Assembly (NCBI GenBank): GCA_016793465.1
Contig: JAEUJW010000080.1
Location: 1-64,000 of the forward strand
DNA: 64,000 nt
Direction of reading: 5' to 3'
From: Myxococcales bacterium
GTDB lineage: Bacteria; Myxococcota; Polyangia; Nannocystales; Nannocystaceae
The first letter of the stretch is position 1. Each line of letters opens with the position of its first letter. Below the pieces are notes generated by a model, which saw nothing but the letters and a program-made list of their open reading frames with translations, searched no databases and was not told the origin of the DNA. Position numbers and translations under genes: made by a program. This document shows positions 52,159 to 62,236 of the stretch, one piece after another.

Positions 52159-52633
52159 TCGGCTCCGCCCCCGGCAGCGTCGCCAGCAGCGGCCCGAGCT
52201 GCTCGAGCAGCTCGATGTCGCCGGGCTGGAACGAGCGCGCCACCACGTCGTACAGACAGACCGTGCCGAACATCTGGCCGTCGGCGTCGAGCAGCGGCAC
52301 CCCGCAGTACGACAGCAGCTGCCGGCGCTTCGGGTGCCCCGCGACGCGCTCGTCGGCCGCCGCGTCGTCGACCGTGAACGTCGCCCCGCCCTCGCGCACG
52401 AACACGCAGTACGAGCTCATGATCGGGATGTCGTCCGGCGGACTCGCCGACGGGTCCTCGCGATCGTAGAAGCCGCGCGTCCGCAGCATCGGCTCATCGA
52501 AGCAGTACACCCCGAGGAAGCGGTGCCGGGTGCGCTCGCTGATGAACCGCAGCGCCCCGCGCAGCCCCTCGGCGGCCAGCGCGCGGCGGAGCAGGTTGGT
52601 CGTGCTGGTGCGCGGCGGATCGTTCAGGGCCAA
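52151..52633 (-). CDS. GAF-domain protein
   Basis: About 160 residues from a TTG (LALNDPPRTS); a GTG at 52684 would add 17 residues. It is a single GAF domain: an N-terminal helix (TNLLRRALAAEGLRGAL), then GVYCFDEPMLRTRGFYDRE, SYCVFVREGGATFTVDDAAA, and the GAF strand LLSYCGVPLLDADGQMFGTVC. No output domain is attached. Such stand-alone GAF proteins may sense small molecules or redox state (fRMsr-like catalytic Cys triads are one case; here Cys residues in SYCV, SYCG and TVCL might fit that, unproven). Its 3' end lies inside the shared terminator. Confidence 0.7.
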   Translation of the reverse strand: MALNDPPRTSTTNLLRRALAAEGLRGALRFISERTRHRFLGVYCFDEPMLRTRGFYDREDPSASPPDDIPIMSSYCVFVREGGATFTVDDAAADERVAGHPKRRQLLSYCGVPLLDADGQMFGTVCLYDVVARSFQPGDIELLEQLGPLLATLPGAEPTK

Positions 52634-52776
52634 TCCCCGGCAGGCTAAACGACATGCGCCGGGCCGACAATGGCGCCTCGCCACCGTGAAGCGAAAAAAC
52701 CGCGAAGCCCCGTGAGATTCGCCGTGTCCGGCCACCCACCCGACCCCGCCGAGCGGTGTGCTATGCCCACGTCGCC

Positions 52777-53214
52777 ATGCAGCTCGTCGGCAACATCCTG
52801 TGGTTCGTGTTCGCCGGATTGCCCCTGTTCCTCGGCTACCTGGTCGCCGGCCTGGCCATGTGCGTCACCGTCGTCGGCATCCCGTTCGGGCTGCAGGCCT
52901 TCAAGCTCGCCGTGTTCACCGCCTGGCCGTTCGGGCGGGTCGTCGTCGAGGTCCCGCACACCTCGGGCTGCCTGACGGTGATCGGCAACCTCCTGTGGCT
53001 GGTGTTCGCCGGCGTCTGGCTGGCGCTGTGGCACCTCGTCGCCGGCCTGCTGCTGTGCCTCACCATCATCGGCATCCCGTTCGGCGTCGCCAGCATCCGC
53101 ATGGCCGGGCTGGCGCTGACCCCGTTCGGCAAGCTCGTGCTCACCGAGGAGGAGGCGGCCCGCATGCACGGCCCGCACAGCGTCTACCTCGGGGCCATGC
53201 CGCGGCCGCGGTGA
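52777..53214 (+). CDS. YccF-domain inner-membrane protein
   Basis: 145 residues from MQLVGNILWFVFAG; a GTG at 52756 is possible. Two tandem YccF repeats are clear: LWFVFAGLPLFLGYLVAGLA with VGIPFGLQAFKLA, and LWLVFAGVWLALWHLVAGLL with IGIPFGVASIRMA. Each has two hydrophobic segments, and the repeats are joined by a charged stretch (VVVEVPHTSG). YccF proteins are widespread inner-membrane proteins of unclear function. It is flanked by unrelated genes and reads divergently from the GAF gene. Confidence 0.85.
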   Translation: MQLVGNILWFVFAGLPLFLGYLVAGLAMCVTVVGIPFGLQAFKLAVFTAWPFGRVVVEVPHTSGCLTVIGNLLWLVFAGVWLALWHLVAGLLLCLTIIGIPFGVASIRMAGLALTPFGKLVLTEEEAARMHGPHSVYLGAMPRPR

Positions 53215-53252
53215 GCCGCGCCGACGCGCGACATTTCGTGTAGCTTCCCGGC

Positions 53253-54194
53253 ATGTCGCCCCGCTCCTCGCTCCTGCTCGGGCTCACGCTGGCCCTCGCG
53301 CCGCTGTCCGCCTCCGCCGCGACCATCGAGCTGACCCCCGACGGCGACGAGATCTGCTGCGACCCGTCCGACTACTCGATCCGCGGCTACCGCTTCACCG
53401 TCGCCGAGCCGTTCACCGCCCACGGCGTCGAGTGGTGGGTCCAGCTGCCGGCCGGCGCCTCGATCGCCGCCAGGATCTACGGCCCGGGCGACGCCCTCCT
53501 GCTCGCCGGCGAGCCCACGCTCGGTGACGGCTCCGAGCAGTGGTACCGCGCCGCCTTCACCTACGACTTCGCCGCCGGCGAGACCTACGACGTGCTCGTC
53601 TACCTCGACGCCCCCAACGAGGCCCTGTTCCGCCGGTCCAGCGGCGCCTGCTGCGACTACGCCGTGCCCCCGTACCTGACCGCGGTCGAGAGCCGGTCGA
53701 GCTCCGCCGAGATCGACGGCCCCTCGACCACCTACAACGTCTGGCCCGCGTACATGCGCCTCGTGCTCGACGCCCCCGACGCCGACGGCGACGGCGTCGC
53801 CGACCCCGCCGACGCCTGCCCCGACAGCCCCGTCGGCGAGCCCGTCGACGCCACCGGCTGTCCCGAAGGACAGGCCACCACCGGCTCCGCCGACACCGGC
53901 CCCGCCGACACCGGCCCCGCCGACACCGGCCCCGCCGAGGCGACCGGCGACGCGCCGACGAGCGCGCCCGACCCGACCGGCGGCCCCGACGCCTCGACCG
54001 GCGGCGGCACCGGCGGCGACCCGTCCGGCCCGGGCTCCGCCTCCGCCGCCAGCGACCCGACCACCCCGATCACCACCCAGGCCGACCTGCCCCACGGCGA
54101 CGACGGTTGCAGCTGCACGACCGCCGGGCCCCGCGCGCCCTGGCTGCTGCTGGCCCTCGCCGCGCCGCCGCGCCGGCGACGACGCGGCCGCTGA
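53253..54194 (+). CDS. Surface protein with MYXO-CTERM-like tail
   Basis: 313 residues. A Sec signal is cleaved near Ala-Ser-Ala (about 22). A beta-sandwich-like domain (25-170) has a Cys-Cys pair in EICCDPSDYS and another in ACCDYAVPP. A single thrombospondin-3-like calcium segment follows (DADGDGVADPADACPDSPVG). A Thr/Gly/Asp/Pro linker with ADTGP repeats precedes the tail: GDDGCSC (Cys286, Cys288), hydrophobic PWLLLALAAPP, and an Arg cluster at the end. This is the layout of MYXO-CTERM sorting tags, which in myxobacteria are linked to type II export and surface anchoring. The tail-coding DNA is repeated twice more after the stop. Confidence 0.8.
   Translation: MSPRSSLLLGLTLALAPLSASAATIELTPDGDEICCDPSDYSIRGYRFTVAEPFTAHGVEWWVQLPAGASIAARIYGPGDALLLAGEPTLGDGSEQWYRAAFTYDFAAGETYDVLVYLDAPNEALFRRSSGACCDYAVPPYLTAVESRSSSAEIDGPSTTYNVWPAYMRLVLDAPDADGDGVADPADACPDSPVGEPVDATGCPEGQATTGSADTGPADTGPADTGPAEATGDAPTSAPDPTGGPDASTGGGTGGDPSGPGSASAASDPTTPITTQADLPHGDDGCSCTTAGPRAPWLLLALAAPPRRRRRGR
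53880..53938 (+). repeat. 15-bp tandem repeat coding for ADTGP
   Basis: About four copies of CCCCGCCGACACCGG in the linker of the MYXO-CTERM protein, coding for the repeating pentapeptide Ala-Asp-Thr-Gly-Pro. Confidence 0.75.
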
Positions 54195-54330
54195 CCGCCG
54201 GCCCCGCGCGCCCTGGCTGCTGCTGGCCCTCGCTGCGCCGACGACGCGGCCGCTGACCGCCGGGCCCCGCGCGCCCTGGCTGCTGCTGGCCCTCGCCGCG
54301 CCGGCGACGACGCGACCGCTGACCGCCGTC
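54119..54330 (+). repeat. Tandem triplication of the MYXO-CTERM-coding segment
   Basis: Three units of 74, 62 and 66 bases (54119-54192, 54193-54254, 54255-54320). Each starts GACCGCCGG, contains CGCGCGCCCTGGCTGCTGCT and ends in the Arg-coding run plus CGC TGA-like bases. Unit 1 encodes the real tail of the upstream protein and its stop. Units 2 and 3 lie beyond the stop and differ by small deletions in the Ala-Pro-Arg part. Confidence 0.85.
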
Positions 54331-54340
54331 GGCTCGCCGC

Positions 54341-55357
54341 TCACTCGACGATGCGCACGACCACCTTGCCCTTCGCGTGCCCGCCCTCGAGGTACGCGAA
54401 CGCCTCGGCGATCTGCGAGAACGGCAGCACGCGGTCGACCACCACCTGCAGCGCCCCCGCGTCGATACGGCGCGCCAGGTCGGCCAGGTCCGCCGCGCTC
54501 GGGTGCATGAACAGGAACCTGTAGCGCACCCCGTGCCGGCGCGCGCGCAGGCGCTGGCCGAGGCTGACGATCCAGAACAGCGGCACCAGCCCGCCGCGCT
54601 CGAGGTCGCGGCGCGCCGTCTCCGGCTCCGGCGCCCCCGCGATCGTCAGCACCAGCCCGCCGCGCTTCACGACCTCGAACGAGCGCGCCAGCGTGTCGCC
54701 GCCGACCAGGTCGTACGCGCCGTCGTAGTCCTTCAGCACCTCCTCGAACCGCTCCCGGGTGTAGTCGACCACCACGTCCGCGCCGAGCCGGCGGACCAGC
54801 GCCTCGCCGCGCGCCGACGCCGTGGTCGCCACCGTCGCCCCGAACTGCTTGGCCAGCTGCAGCGCGAACGTGCCGACCCCGCCGGCCCCGCCGGGGATGA
54901 ACAGCCGCGCGCCCGGCCCCGCCTTCAGCTCGTCGCGCACCCCCTGGAGCGCCGTCAGCCCGGCCAGGGGCACCGCCGCGGCCGCCGTGAAGTCGAGGCT
55001 CGCCGGCATGGCCGCCGCCAGGTCGGCGCGCACGCAGGCGTACTCGGCGAACGCCCCCATCGCGCCCTTGTCCACCCGCACGAACACGCGGTCGCCGGCC
55101 CTGAAGTTCGTCACCCCGGCCCCGACGGCGTCGACGGTCCCGGCCAGCTCGTTGCCGAGGACGACCGGCAGCCTCGGGCTGTAGATCACGCGCAGCTGGC
55201 CGGCCCGCGTCTTGTAGTCGACCGGGTTGAGCCCGGCCGCGTGCACGCGCACCCGCAGGTCTCCCGGGCCCGGCTCGGGCACCGGCACCTCGCGCAGCTC
55301 GGCCGCCGCGGGTCCGCCGTAGCGGGTCAACACATAGGCCTGCATGGTCGTCGGCAT
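54341..55357 (-). CDS. Zinc-independent MDR oxidoreductase (NADPH:quinone reductase-like)
   Basis: 338 residues from MPTTMQAYVLTRYGG. The GroES-like N-terminal half (AAGLNPVDYKTRAGQ, PVVLGNELAGTVDAVG) lacks the catalytic and structural zinc cysteines of alcohol dehydrogenases. The Rossmann part has FIPGGAGGVGTFALQLAKQFGA for NADPH. This is the quinone oxidoreductase/crotonyl-reductase side of the medium-chain family; the substrate is not predictable. It reads divergently from a methyltransferase gene with only about 25 bases between start codons. The 3' end lies just after the repeated tail segment of the preceding gene. Confidence 0.87.
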   Translation of the reverse strand: MPTTMQAYVLTRYGGPAAAELREVPVPEPGPGDLRVRVHAAGLNPVDYKTRAGQLRVIYSPRLPVVLGNELAGTVDAVGAGVTNFRAGDRVFVRVDKGAMGAFAEYACVRADLAAAMPASLDFTAAAAVPLAGLTALQGVRDELKAGPGARLFIPGGAGGVGTFALQLAKQFGATVATTASARGEALVRRLGADVVVDYTRERFEEVLKDYDGAYDLVGGDTLARSFEVVKRGGLVLTIAGAPEPETARRDLERGGLVPLFWIVSLGQRLRARRHGVRYRFLFMHPSAADLADLARRIDAGALQVVVDRVLPFSQIAEAFAYLEGGHAKGKVVVRIVE

Positions 55358-55382
55358 CGCCGCGGCAGTGTACACCAGCGCC

Positions 55383-56132
55383 ATGGCGCCCACGCTCCCC
55401 AGGCTCTACACCGACCACGCCGCGTGGTTCCACCTGCTGACGGCCCCCGAGGACTACGCCGAGGAGTCGGCCTTCTACACCGGCCTGCTGCGCTCCGCCG
55501 CCACCGGCCCGTGCCAGACCCTGCTCGAGCTCGGCTCCGGCGGCGGCAACATGGCCTCGCACTACGTCAAGGAGTTCGACGCCGTGCTCACCGACGTCTC
55601 GCCCGCCATGCTCGCGCTCAGCCGCACGATCCACCCCGACGTCGAGCACGTCGTCGGCGACATGCGCAGCCTCCGCCTCGGCCGCACGTTCGACGCCGTG
55701 CTCGTCCACGACGCCGTCGTCTACATGCTAAGCGAGGACGACCTGCGCCAGGCCATGACCACCGCGTACGTCCACCTGCGCCCCGGCGGCGTCGCCGTGT
55801 TCGCGCCCGACCACACCCAGGAGAACTACCGCGGCGGCACCGACCACGGCGGCCACGACGCCCCCGACGGCCGCGGCCTGCGTTACCTCGAGTGGTGCCA
55901 CCCCGCCGAGCCCGGCGCCACCACCTGCGTCGTCGACTACGCCCTCGTGTTCCACGAGCCCGGCCGACCGCCGCGCGTCGACGTCGACCGCCACGTCTCG
56001 GGCCTGTTCTCCCGCGACACCTGGCTGCGCCTGCTGCGAGAGGTCGGCTTCCGCGCCGCCCCGCGCCTGCTCGAGCACAGCGAGGTCGCGCTCGGCGACG
56101 TCGAGGTGTTCGTGGCCGTGCGCCCCGAGTGA
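55383..56132 (+). CDS. Class I SAM-dependent methyltransferase
   Basis: 249 residues from MAPTLPRLYTDHAAW. SAM-binding motif I is LLELGSGGGNMASHY, followed by VLTDVSPAMLALSRTIHPD (acidic motif) and HVVGDMRSLRLGRTFDAVLVHDAVVYM. This is the common cytosolic small-molecule methyltransferase fold, close in style to the DUF/ubiE-like Methyltransf_25 group. The start TDHAAWFHLLTAPEDY is typical of sugar- or antibiotic-type N,N-dimethyltransferases, but no biosynthetic cluster surrounds it. It shares a very short promoter region with the divergent oxidoreductase gene. Confidence 0.85.
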   Translation: MAPTLPRLYTDHAAWFHLLTAPEDYAEESAFYTGLLRSAATGPCQTLLELGSGGGNMASHYVKEFDAVLTDVSPAMLALSRTIHPDVEHVVGDMRSLRLGRTFDAVLVHDAVVYMLSEDDLRQAMTTAYVHLRPGGVAVFAPDHTQENYRGGTDHGGHDAPDGRGLRYLEWCHPAEPGATTCVVDYALVFHEPGRPPRVDVDRHVSGLFSRDTWLRLLREVGFRAAPRLLEHSEVALGDVEVFVAVRPE

Positions 56133-56196
56133 TCGGCGGCCCCGCGGACCCCGTCCGGCGCGCGCAGCGGACCGGACGTCCGCGCGGCGCGTCGCC

Positions 56197-57783
56197 TCAC
56201 CCGCGTCGACGCCGGCGCAACAAGAGACCCGCGAGCCCCAGCCACAGCGCCGCCCACGGCGACCCGCGGTCCGACCGGCAGCCGCAGCCCTCGTCGTCGA
56301 CCCCGGCCGTGTCGGTCCCGGAGCTCGAGCCCGCGCTCGACTCGCCGCCGTCGCCCGTCTCCGGCGAGCCGCTGGTCGGCGGGTCGGTCGTGCTGCCGCC
56401 CGAGATCCCGCCGGTGTTGCCGCCGGTCTCGCCGCCCGTCGTCGGCGTGCCGGTCTCGGCCACGCCGGTGCTCTCGGCCCCGCCGGTGGTCGGGTCGACC
56501 GCGCCCGTGCTCGTGTCCCCGCCCGTGCTCGTGTCGCCGCCCGTGCTCGTGTCCCCGCCCGTGCTCGTGTCGGTGTCCGTATCGGTGTCGGTGTCCGTAT
56601 CGGTGTCGCTGACGTCGCACGCGTCGCCGACCCCGTTCATGTCCGCGTCCGCCTGGTCCTGGTTGGCGACGTCGGGGCAGTTGTCGACGTCCCCGCACAC
56701 GCTGTCCGCGTCGACGTCGTTGCTCGCGTCGCCCGGGCAGGCGTCGCACGCGTCGCCGAGCCCGTCGCCGTCCGCGTCCTCCTGGCCCGGGTCCGCCGCG
56801 TCCGGGCACACGTCGACGTCCCCGCACAGCATGTCCATGTCGGCGTCGTTGTTCGGGTCGTTGACGCAGGCGTCGCACAGGTCGCCGAGGCCGTCGCCGT
56901 CCGCGTCCTCCTGGCCGGGATCCGCGAGCGCCGGGCACACGTCGACGTCGCCGCACACCATGTCCATGTCGACGTCGTCGTCGGCGTCGTTCGGGCACAC
57001 GTCGCACGCGTCGCCGGCCCCGTCGCCGTCCGCGTCCTCCTGGCCCGGGTTGGCCACGTCGAAGCAGTTGTCCGACTCGTTCGGCTCGCCGTCGTCGTCG
57101 ACGTCGGGGTCGGCCACGTAGATCGCCACCTTCGCGGCGAACAGCGGCCCGTTGAACGTGCAGGTGTTCTTCCCGCCCGGCGGTGACCACGTGATCTCCT
57201 GGTTGGCGTCGGACGCGTCGGCGCCGACGTACAGGACCTTGGTGTTGGCCGCGTTGGCCGTGAAGATGTCGTTGCAGGTGTTCGCGCCGCAGCCGCAGAA
57301 CGTCTCGTTGGCGGGGAAGTACGAGATCGTCGTCGCGTTGGCCGCGTCGCACGTGCCGCTGTGCCCGAGGAAGCCCTCGCCCTCGAGCATGTCGGTGTCG
57401 TAGCCGACTTGCACCGGGTTCCACGGGCACGTCGTCCCGGCGAACAGCCGCGCCCCCGCGAGGATCGTGTTGTTGAGGTCGTACAGCCGCAGGAACAGCT
57501 CGCCGCCCTTGAACGGCGTGCAGTTGTCCTCCCAGTGCGGCAGCACGTCGTCGCTGGCGGTGTTGATGAACCCGGCGCACTGCACGTAGCCGACCGGCGG
57601 GCTGGGATCGACGAACCGCGCCGCCGGGTTCAGCGTCTGCCCGGCCACGTTGCAGTCCAGCGGATCGCCGTTGGTACAGGCCGCGGCCGCCTCGGTGGGC
57701 GCGCCGAGCATCACCAGCACGGCCGGCACGACGACAAGAGGAGGCGCGCGCCTCCACGACACGAAACGGTCATTCGAATCCAT
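56197..57783 (-). CDS. Thrombospondin type-3 repeat surface protein with MYXO-CTERM-like tail
   Basis: 528 residues. The signal peptide is cleaved near Glu-Ala-Ala-Ala (about 35). A Cys-containing beta-rich domain (36-225) precedes about five thrombospondin type-3 calcium repeats (225-380), with DADGDGAGDACDVCPNDADD-type loops that alternate with MDMVCGDVDVCP. A Ser/Thr/Gly/Asp linker (385-490) contains TSTGGD and Thr-Asp repeats. The tail is EGCGCRSDRG (Cys500, Cys502), a hydrophobic WAALWLGLAGLLL and a terminal Arg run, a MYXO-CTERM-like sorting signal. It is likely exported and shown on the surface. A GAGGAGA ribosome site lies eight bases or so before the ATG. Confidence 0.85.
   Translation of the reverse strand: MDSNDRFVSWRRAPPLVVVPAVLVMLGAPTEAAAACTNGDPLDCNVAGQTLNPAARFVDPSPPVGYVQCAGFINTASDDVLPHWEDNCTPFKGGELFLRLYDLNNTILAGARLFAGTTCPWNPVQVGYDTDMLEGEGFLGHSGTCDAANATTISYFPANETFCGCGANTCNDIFTANAANTKVLYVGADASDANQEITWSPPGGKNTCTFNGPLFAAKVAIYVADPDVDDDGEPNESDNCFDVANPGQEDADGDGAGDACDVCPNDADDDVDMDMVCGDVDVCPALADPGQEDADGDGLGDLCDACVNDPNNDADMDMLCGDVDVCPDAADPGQEDADGDGLGDACDACPGDASNDVDADSVCGDVDNCPDVANQDQADADMNGVGDACDVSDTDTDTDTDTDTDTSTGGDTSTGGDTSTGGDTSTGAVDPTTGGAESTGVAETGTPTTGGETGGNTGGISGGSTTDPPTSGSPETGDGGESSAGSSSGTDTAGVDDEGCGCRSDRGSPWAALWLGLAGLLLRRRRRG
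56503..56612 (-). repeat. 18-bp and hexamer tandem repeats in a surface-protein linker
   Basis: Four copies of GCCCGTGCTCGTGTCCCC (56503-56574, code for Thr-Ser-Thr-Gly-Gly-Asp) run into GGTGTC/CGTATC-type units coding for Thr-Asp repeats. Likely variable in copy number. Confidence 0.75.
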
Positions 57784-57895
57784 GACGATTTAATCTCCTC
57801 GCGAGCGACCACTATCCGGCAGCGCCCGCGACCCGACAAGGCCGCCGACGACGGCGAGATCGAGCCGCCGAGGGCGTACCGCGCAGCCCCGCGCG

Positions 57896-58174
57896 TTACG
57901 GCGTGAACTCCCGCTGCGCCGCCGGCTCTCCGTCGATCACCAGCTCCGCTCGCACGCGGAGCCCCGCCGTCGCGAACCGCGAGCTCAGCACCGACCACGC
58001 GATCGAGCTCGGCGGCGCCGTCACCCGGTCGAGCCGCGGCGCCCCGCTCGTCGCGTCGACCAGCCGCAGCTCCGCCGGCGTCGTCGCCCCCGCCGGCGCC
58101 CCGGCGACGCCGTCACCCGCCGCCTGCGGCGAACAGCCCAGCAACACCCCGAGCACGACCGCCTGCGAGCGCAT
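57896..58174 (-). CDS. Small lipoprotein of unknown function
   Basis: 92 residues. MRSQAVVLGVLLGCSPQ is a compact lipoprotein signal (Cys14). The rest is a short beta-rich domain (AELRLVDATSGAPRL, VRAELVIDGEPAAQREF) preceded by an Ala/Gly linker. I do not recognise the family. It lies between the thrombospondin-repeat gene and the ThDP enzyme gene, both on the same strand, with 112 bases to the former and 40 to the latter; no terminator is obvious on either side. Confidence 0.6.
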   Translation of the reverse strand: MRSQAVVLGVLLGCSPQAAGDGVAGAPAGATTPAELRLVDATSGAPRLDRVTAPPSSIAWSVLSSRFATAGLRVRAELVIDGEPAAQREFTP

Positions 58175-58214
58175 GCCGCAGCGTACGCCGGTCCACGGGG
58201 CCTCGCGGGCCGCG

Positions 58215-59975
<1,761 letters not shown>

Positions 59976-59977
59976 GA

Positions 59978-60379
59978 TCACGTCCCTCCGGCTGCTAACA
60001 CGTGACGGTCGAGCACAAAGCAGGTGAACTCGCCCGTGAACACCACATCGTCGCCGCGGCGGACCTCGACGGCCACCGTGTGCTTGCGGCCCGCCTCGGC
60101 GGTGCGCGTGGCCGCGGCCACCACCGTCTCGCCGACCCGCACCGGCCTCAAGAATTTCGTCGTCGCCCCGCCGAGCACCACGTGCGGGTGGTTGACCGCC
60201 AGCATCGCCGCGTGGTCCGCCAGCCCGAACACGAACCCGCCGTGGCACAGCCCCTCGGCGTCGGCCGCCATCGCCGGCGTCGTCACCAGCGCAACCTCGG
60301 CCGTGCCGGGGCCCAGCGCCCGCGGCTCGCCGCACAGGCCGTGGTCGATGCCGAGGTGAGTGCGGACGCCGTGGAGCAC
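59978..60379 (-). CDS. Hotdog-fold thioesterase (PaaI-like)
   Basis: 133 residues from a GTG. The hotdog helix motif is [20 protein letters not shown], followed by strands [19 protein letters not shown] and [20 protein letters not shown]. This is the PaaI/DUF4442-type layout, and the enzyme would hydrolyse acyl-CoA thioesters in the cytoplasm, probably as a tetramer. It ends two bases before the ThDP enzyme gene on the same strand, so the two are almost certainly co-translated. The first strand ([20 protein letters not shown]) is normal for the family. Confidence 0.82.
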   Translation of the reverse strand: MLHGVRTHLGIDHGLCGEPRALGPGTAEVALVTTPAMAADAEGLCHGGFVFGLADHAAMLAVNHPHVVLGGATTKFLRPVRVGETVVAAATRTAEAGRKHTVAVEVRRGDDVVFTGEFTCFVLDRHVLAAGGT

Positions 60380-60398
60380 GCGGCCCGGCTTATACCAC

Positions 60399-61301
60399 TC
60401 AACCGAACAGGTCGGCGAGCGCCCGGTCGAGCTCCGCGAAGGCGAAGCGGTGGCCGAGCTCGACGGTCCGCCGCGGCGCCGCCCGCTGCCCGCCGAGCAG
60501 GGCCGAGGCCCCCTCGCCGAACACCGCCTTCAGGGCGAAGGCCGGGGCCGGCAGCACGGCCGGGCGATGCAGCGCCCGCCCGAGCGACGCGGTGAACTCG
60601 CGGTTGGTCACGATCCCCGGGGCGACCGCGTTGACCGGCCCGCTCCACGCCGGGTCGACCAGCGCCTGCGCGAGGATCCCGACCTCGTCCGCGAGGTGGA
60701 TCCACGGGAAGTACTGCGCGCCGTCGCCGAGCCGCCCTCCGAGCCCCAGCTTGAACAGCGGCAGCATGGTGCCCAGCGCCCCGCCGTCGCGGCCGAGCAC
60801 CAGGCCCGTGCGCACCAGGCAGACCCGCGTGTCGGGGCTCTCGGCCGCCCGCGCGGCCGCCTCCCAGGCCACGCACAGCTCGGCCAGGAAGCCCTCGCCC
60901 GGCGGGCTGCGCTCGTCGACCTCGCGGTCGTGCGTGTCGCCGTAATACCCCACCGCCGAGCCCGACACGAACGCCCGCTTGCGCGGGTTGGCCGCGATCG
61001 CCCGCGCGATCATCTCCGTGGTGTCGACCCGGCTCGACCACATCGCCTTCTTCGCGGCCGCGCTCCACCGCTTGCCCGCCACCGACTCGCCGGCGAGGTT
61101 GATGATCGCGTCGACCGGGTCGATCGCCGCCGTCATCGCCGCCTCCCCGCCGCCCGCGTCGACCACCTGCACCGCCCCGAGCTGCTGCTTCGCCCGCTGC
61201 GGCGAGCGCACCCACGCCGTCACGGCGTGCCCGTCCGTCAGCAGCCGCTTGACGATCGCCTGGCCGATGAACCCCGTCGCGCCGGTGATGAACACTTTCA
61301 T
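60399..61301 (-). CDS. TIGR01777-family epimerase (extended SDR, YfcH-like)
   Basis: 300 residues, the usual length. The N-terminal NADP-binding motif is VFITGATGFIGQAIVKRLL, followed by DAIINLAGESVAGKRWSAAAK and SGSAVGYYGD. The C-terminal DUF1731 part is present (NREFTASLGRALHRPAVLPAP, FALKAVFGEGASALLGGQRA). The family is widespread and its natural substrate is unknown; the Tyr-Tyr-Gly motif replaces the classic YxxxK. Nineteen bases separate its stop from the thioesterase start, so it may be in the same transcript. Confidence 0.9.
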   Translation of the reverse strand: MKVFITGATGFIGQAIVKRLLTDGHAVTAWVRSPQRAKQQLGAVQVVDAGGGEAAMTAAIDPVDAIINLAGESVAGKRWSAAAKKAMWSSRVDTTEMIARAIAANPRKRAFVSGSAVGYYGDTHDREVDERSPPGEGFLAELCVAWEAAARAAESPDTRVCLVRTGLVLGRDGGALGTMLPLFKLGLGGRLGDGAQYFPWIHLADEVGILAQALVDPAWSGPVNAVAPGIVTNREFTASLGRALHRPAVLPAPAFALKAVFGEGASALLGGQRAAPRRTVELGHRFAFAELDRALADLFG

Positions 61302-61344
61302 GGCGCCGCTTCTATAGCGCCGACGGCCCGATCTGCAAGGCGCA

Positions 61345-62205
61345 TCAACGGCGCCGGGCCGCCGACCAGGCCGCCCGTCGCTCGCCGATGACGACCTCCC
61401 CGGCCATCGTCTCGCCGTCGACCACGCCGCTGAACGCGTGCAGCAGCCCGGCCGCGTCGACGAACTCGAAGCGGATGGCCGCGCCGCGCAGGCTCGTGGC
61501 CCGCAGCCCGGCCTTGACCGCGAGCCACGGCCCCTCGGGCCGTATGCCCTCGCTGAGGTGCACCCGCCCGCGGAACGTCTGGTTCTTCTGCTCGAGGTCG
61601 ACGTCGAGCGCGCGCCCGTCCGCCAGCGTGATCCTCCAGCCGCCCGCGACCTGCGCCGGCACGATCCACAGGTGCGCCGCCCGCCGGTCGACCCACGACG
61701 TCTCGTCCGGCTCCCACTCGGGGATGCCGAACTGGTGGGCCACGATCCGCGTCCCCGGCCGCAGGCCGAGCAGCTTGGCGCGCAGCTTGCGGTTCATCTC
61801 CGGCAGCAGATACAGCATCACCACCGTCGCCTCGCGGATGTCGGCGGTGAACAGGTCGGCCTGGACCATGGTGACCTGGCCCTCCTTCAGGCCCGCCCGC
61901 CTGGCCGCCTTGCGCCCGGCGGCGATCAGCGCCGGCGTCAGCTCGACCCCGATGCCGCGCGCCCCGTGCTTCCTGGCCGCCGCGATGACCATGCGCCCGT
62001 CGCCCGCGCCGAGGTCGACGACCACGTCCTTCGCGGTCACCTGCGCCATCGCCAGCATGCGATCGAGGATCGCCTCCGGCGTCGGCACCCAGATCACGTC
62101 CTTGCCCGGCAGCCCGACCTGGATCCCCGTCTGCTCGTCGACGACGGGCTGCGGACCGGGCGGAGGGGCGAGCGCGACGCACAACGACAGGCCGAGGAGC
62201 ATCAC
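61345..62205 (-). CDS. SAM methyltransferase-fold protein with an apparent signal sequence
   Basis: 286 residues; GTG at 62205 and ATG at 62202 are adjacent. The N-terminus MLLGLSLCVALAPPPGPQP is a short hydrophobic stretch with no lysine or arginine before it. A class I methyltransferase core follows: VPTPEAILDRMLAMA, VVDLGAGDGRMVIAAARKHG, GIGVELTPALIAAG, VQADLFTADI. From about residue 185 a beta-rich domain is added (AAHLWIVPAQVAGGWRITLA, then IRFEFVDAAGLLHAF). This arrangement is common in uncharacterised proteobacterial proteins. If exported, SAM supply would be a problem, so a weak or non-cleaved signal is possible. Confidence 0.78.
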   Translation of the reverse strand: MMLLGLSLCVALAPPPGPQPVVDEQTGIQVGLPGKDVIWVPTPEAILDRMLAMAQVTAKDVVVDLGAGDGRMVIAAARKHGARGIGVELTPALIAAGRKAARRAGLKEGQVTMVQADLFTADIREATVVMLYLLPEMNRKLRAKLLGLRPGTRIVAHQFGIPEWEPDETSWVDRRAAHLWIVPAQVAGGWRITLADGRALDVDLEQKNQTFRGRVHLSEGIRPEGPWLAVKAGLRATSLRGAAIRFEFVDAAGLLHAFSGVVDGETMAGEVVIGERRAAWSAARRR

Positions 62206-62236
62206 CCGGGTTCTACCGCGCCTCGCCCGTCCTGTC

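Noticed and set aside
54193..54320. Units 2 and 3 of the MYXO-CTERM repeat as separate genes
   Set aside because: They have no start codon or upstream coding region of their own and look like copies of the tail segment only.
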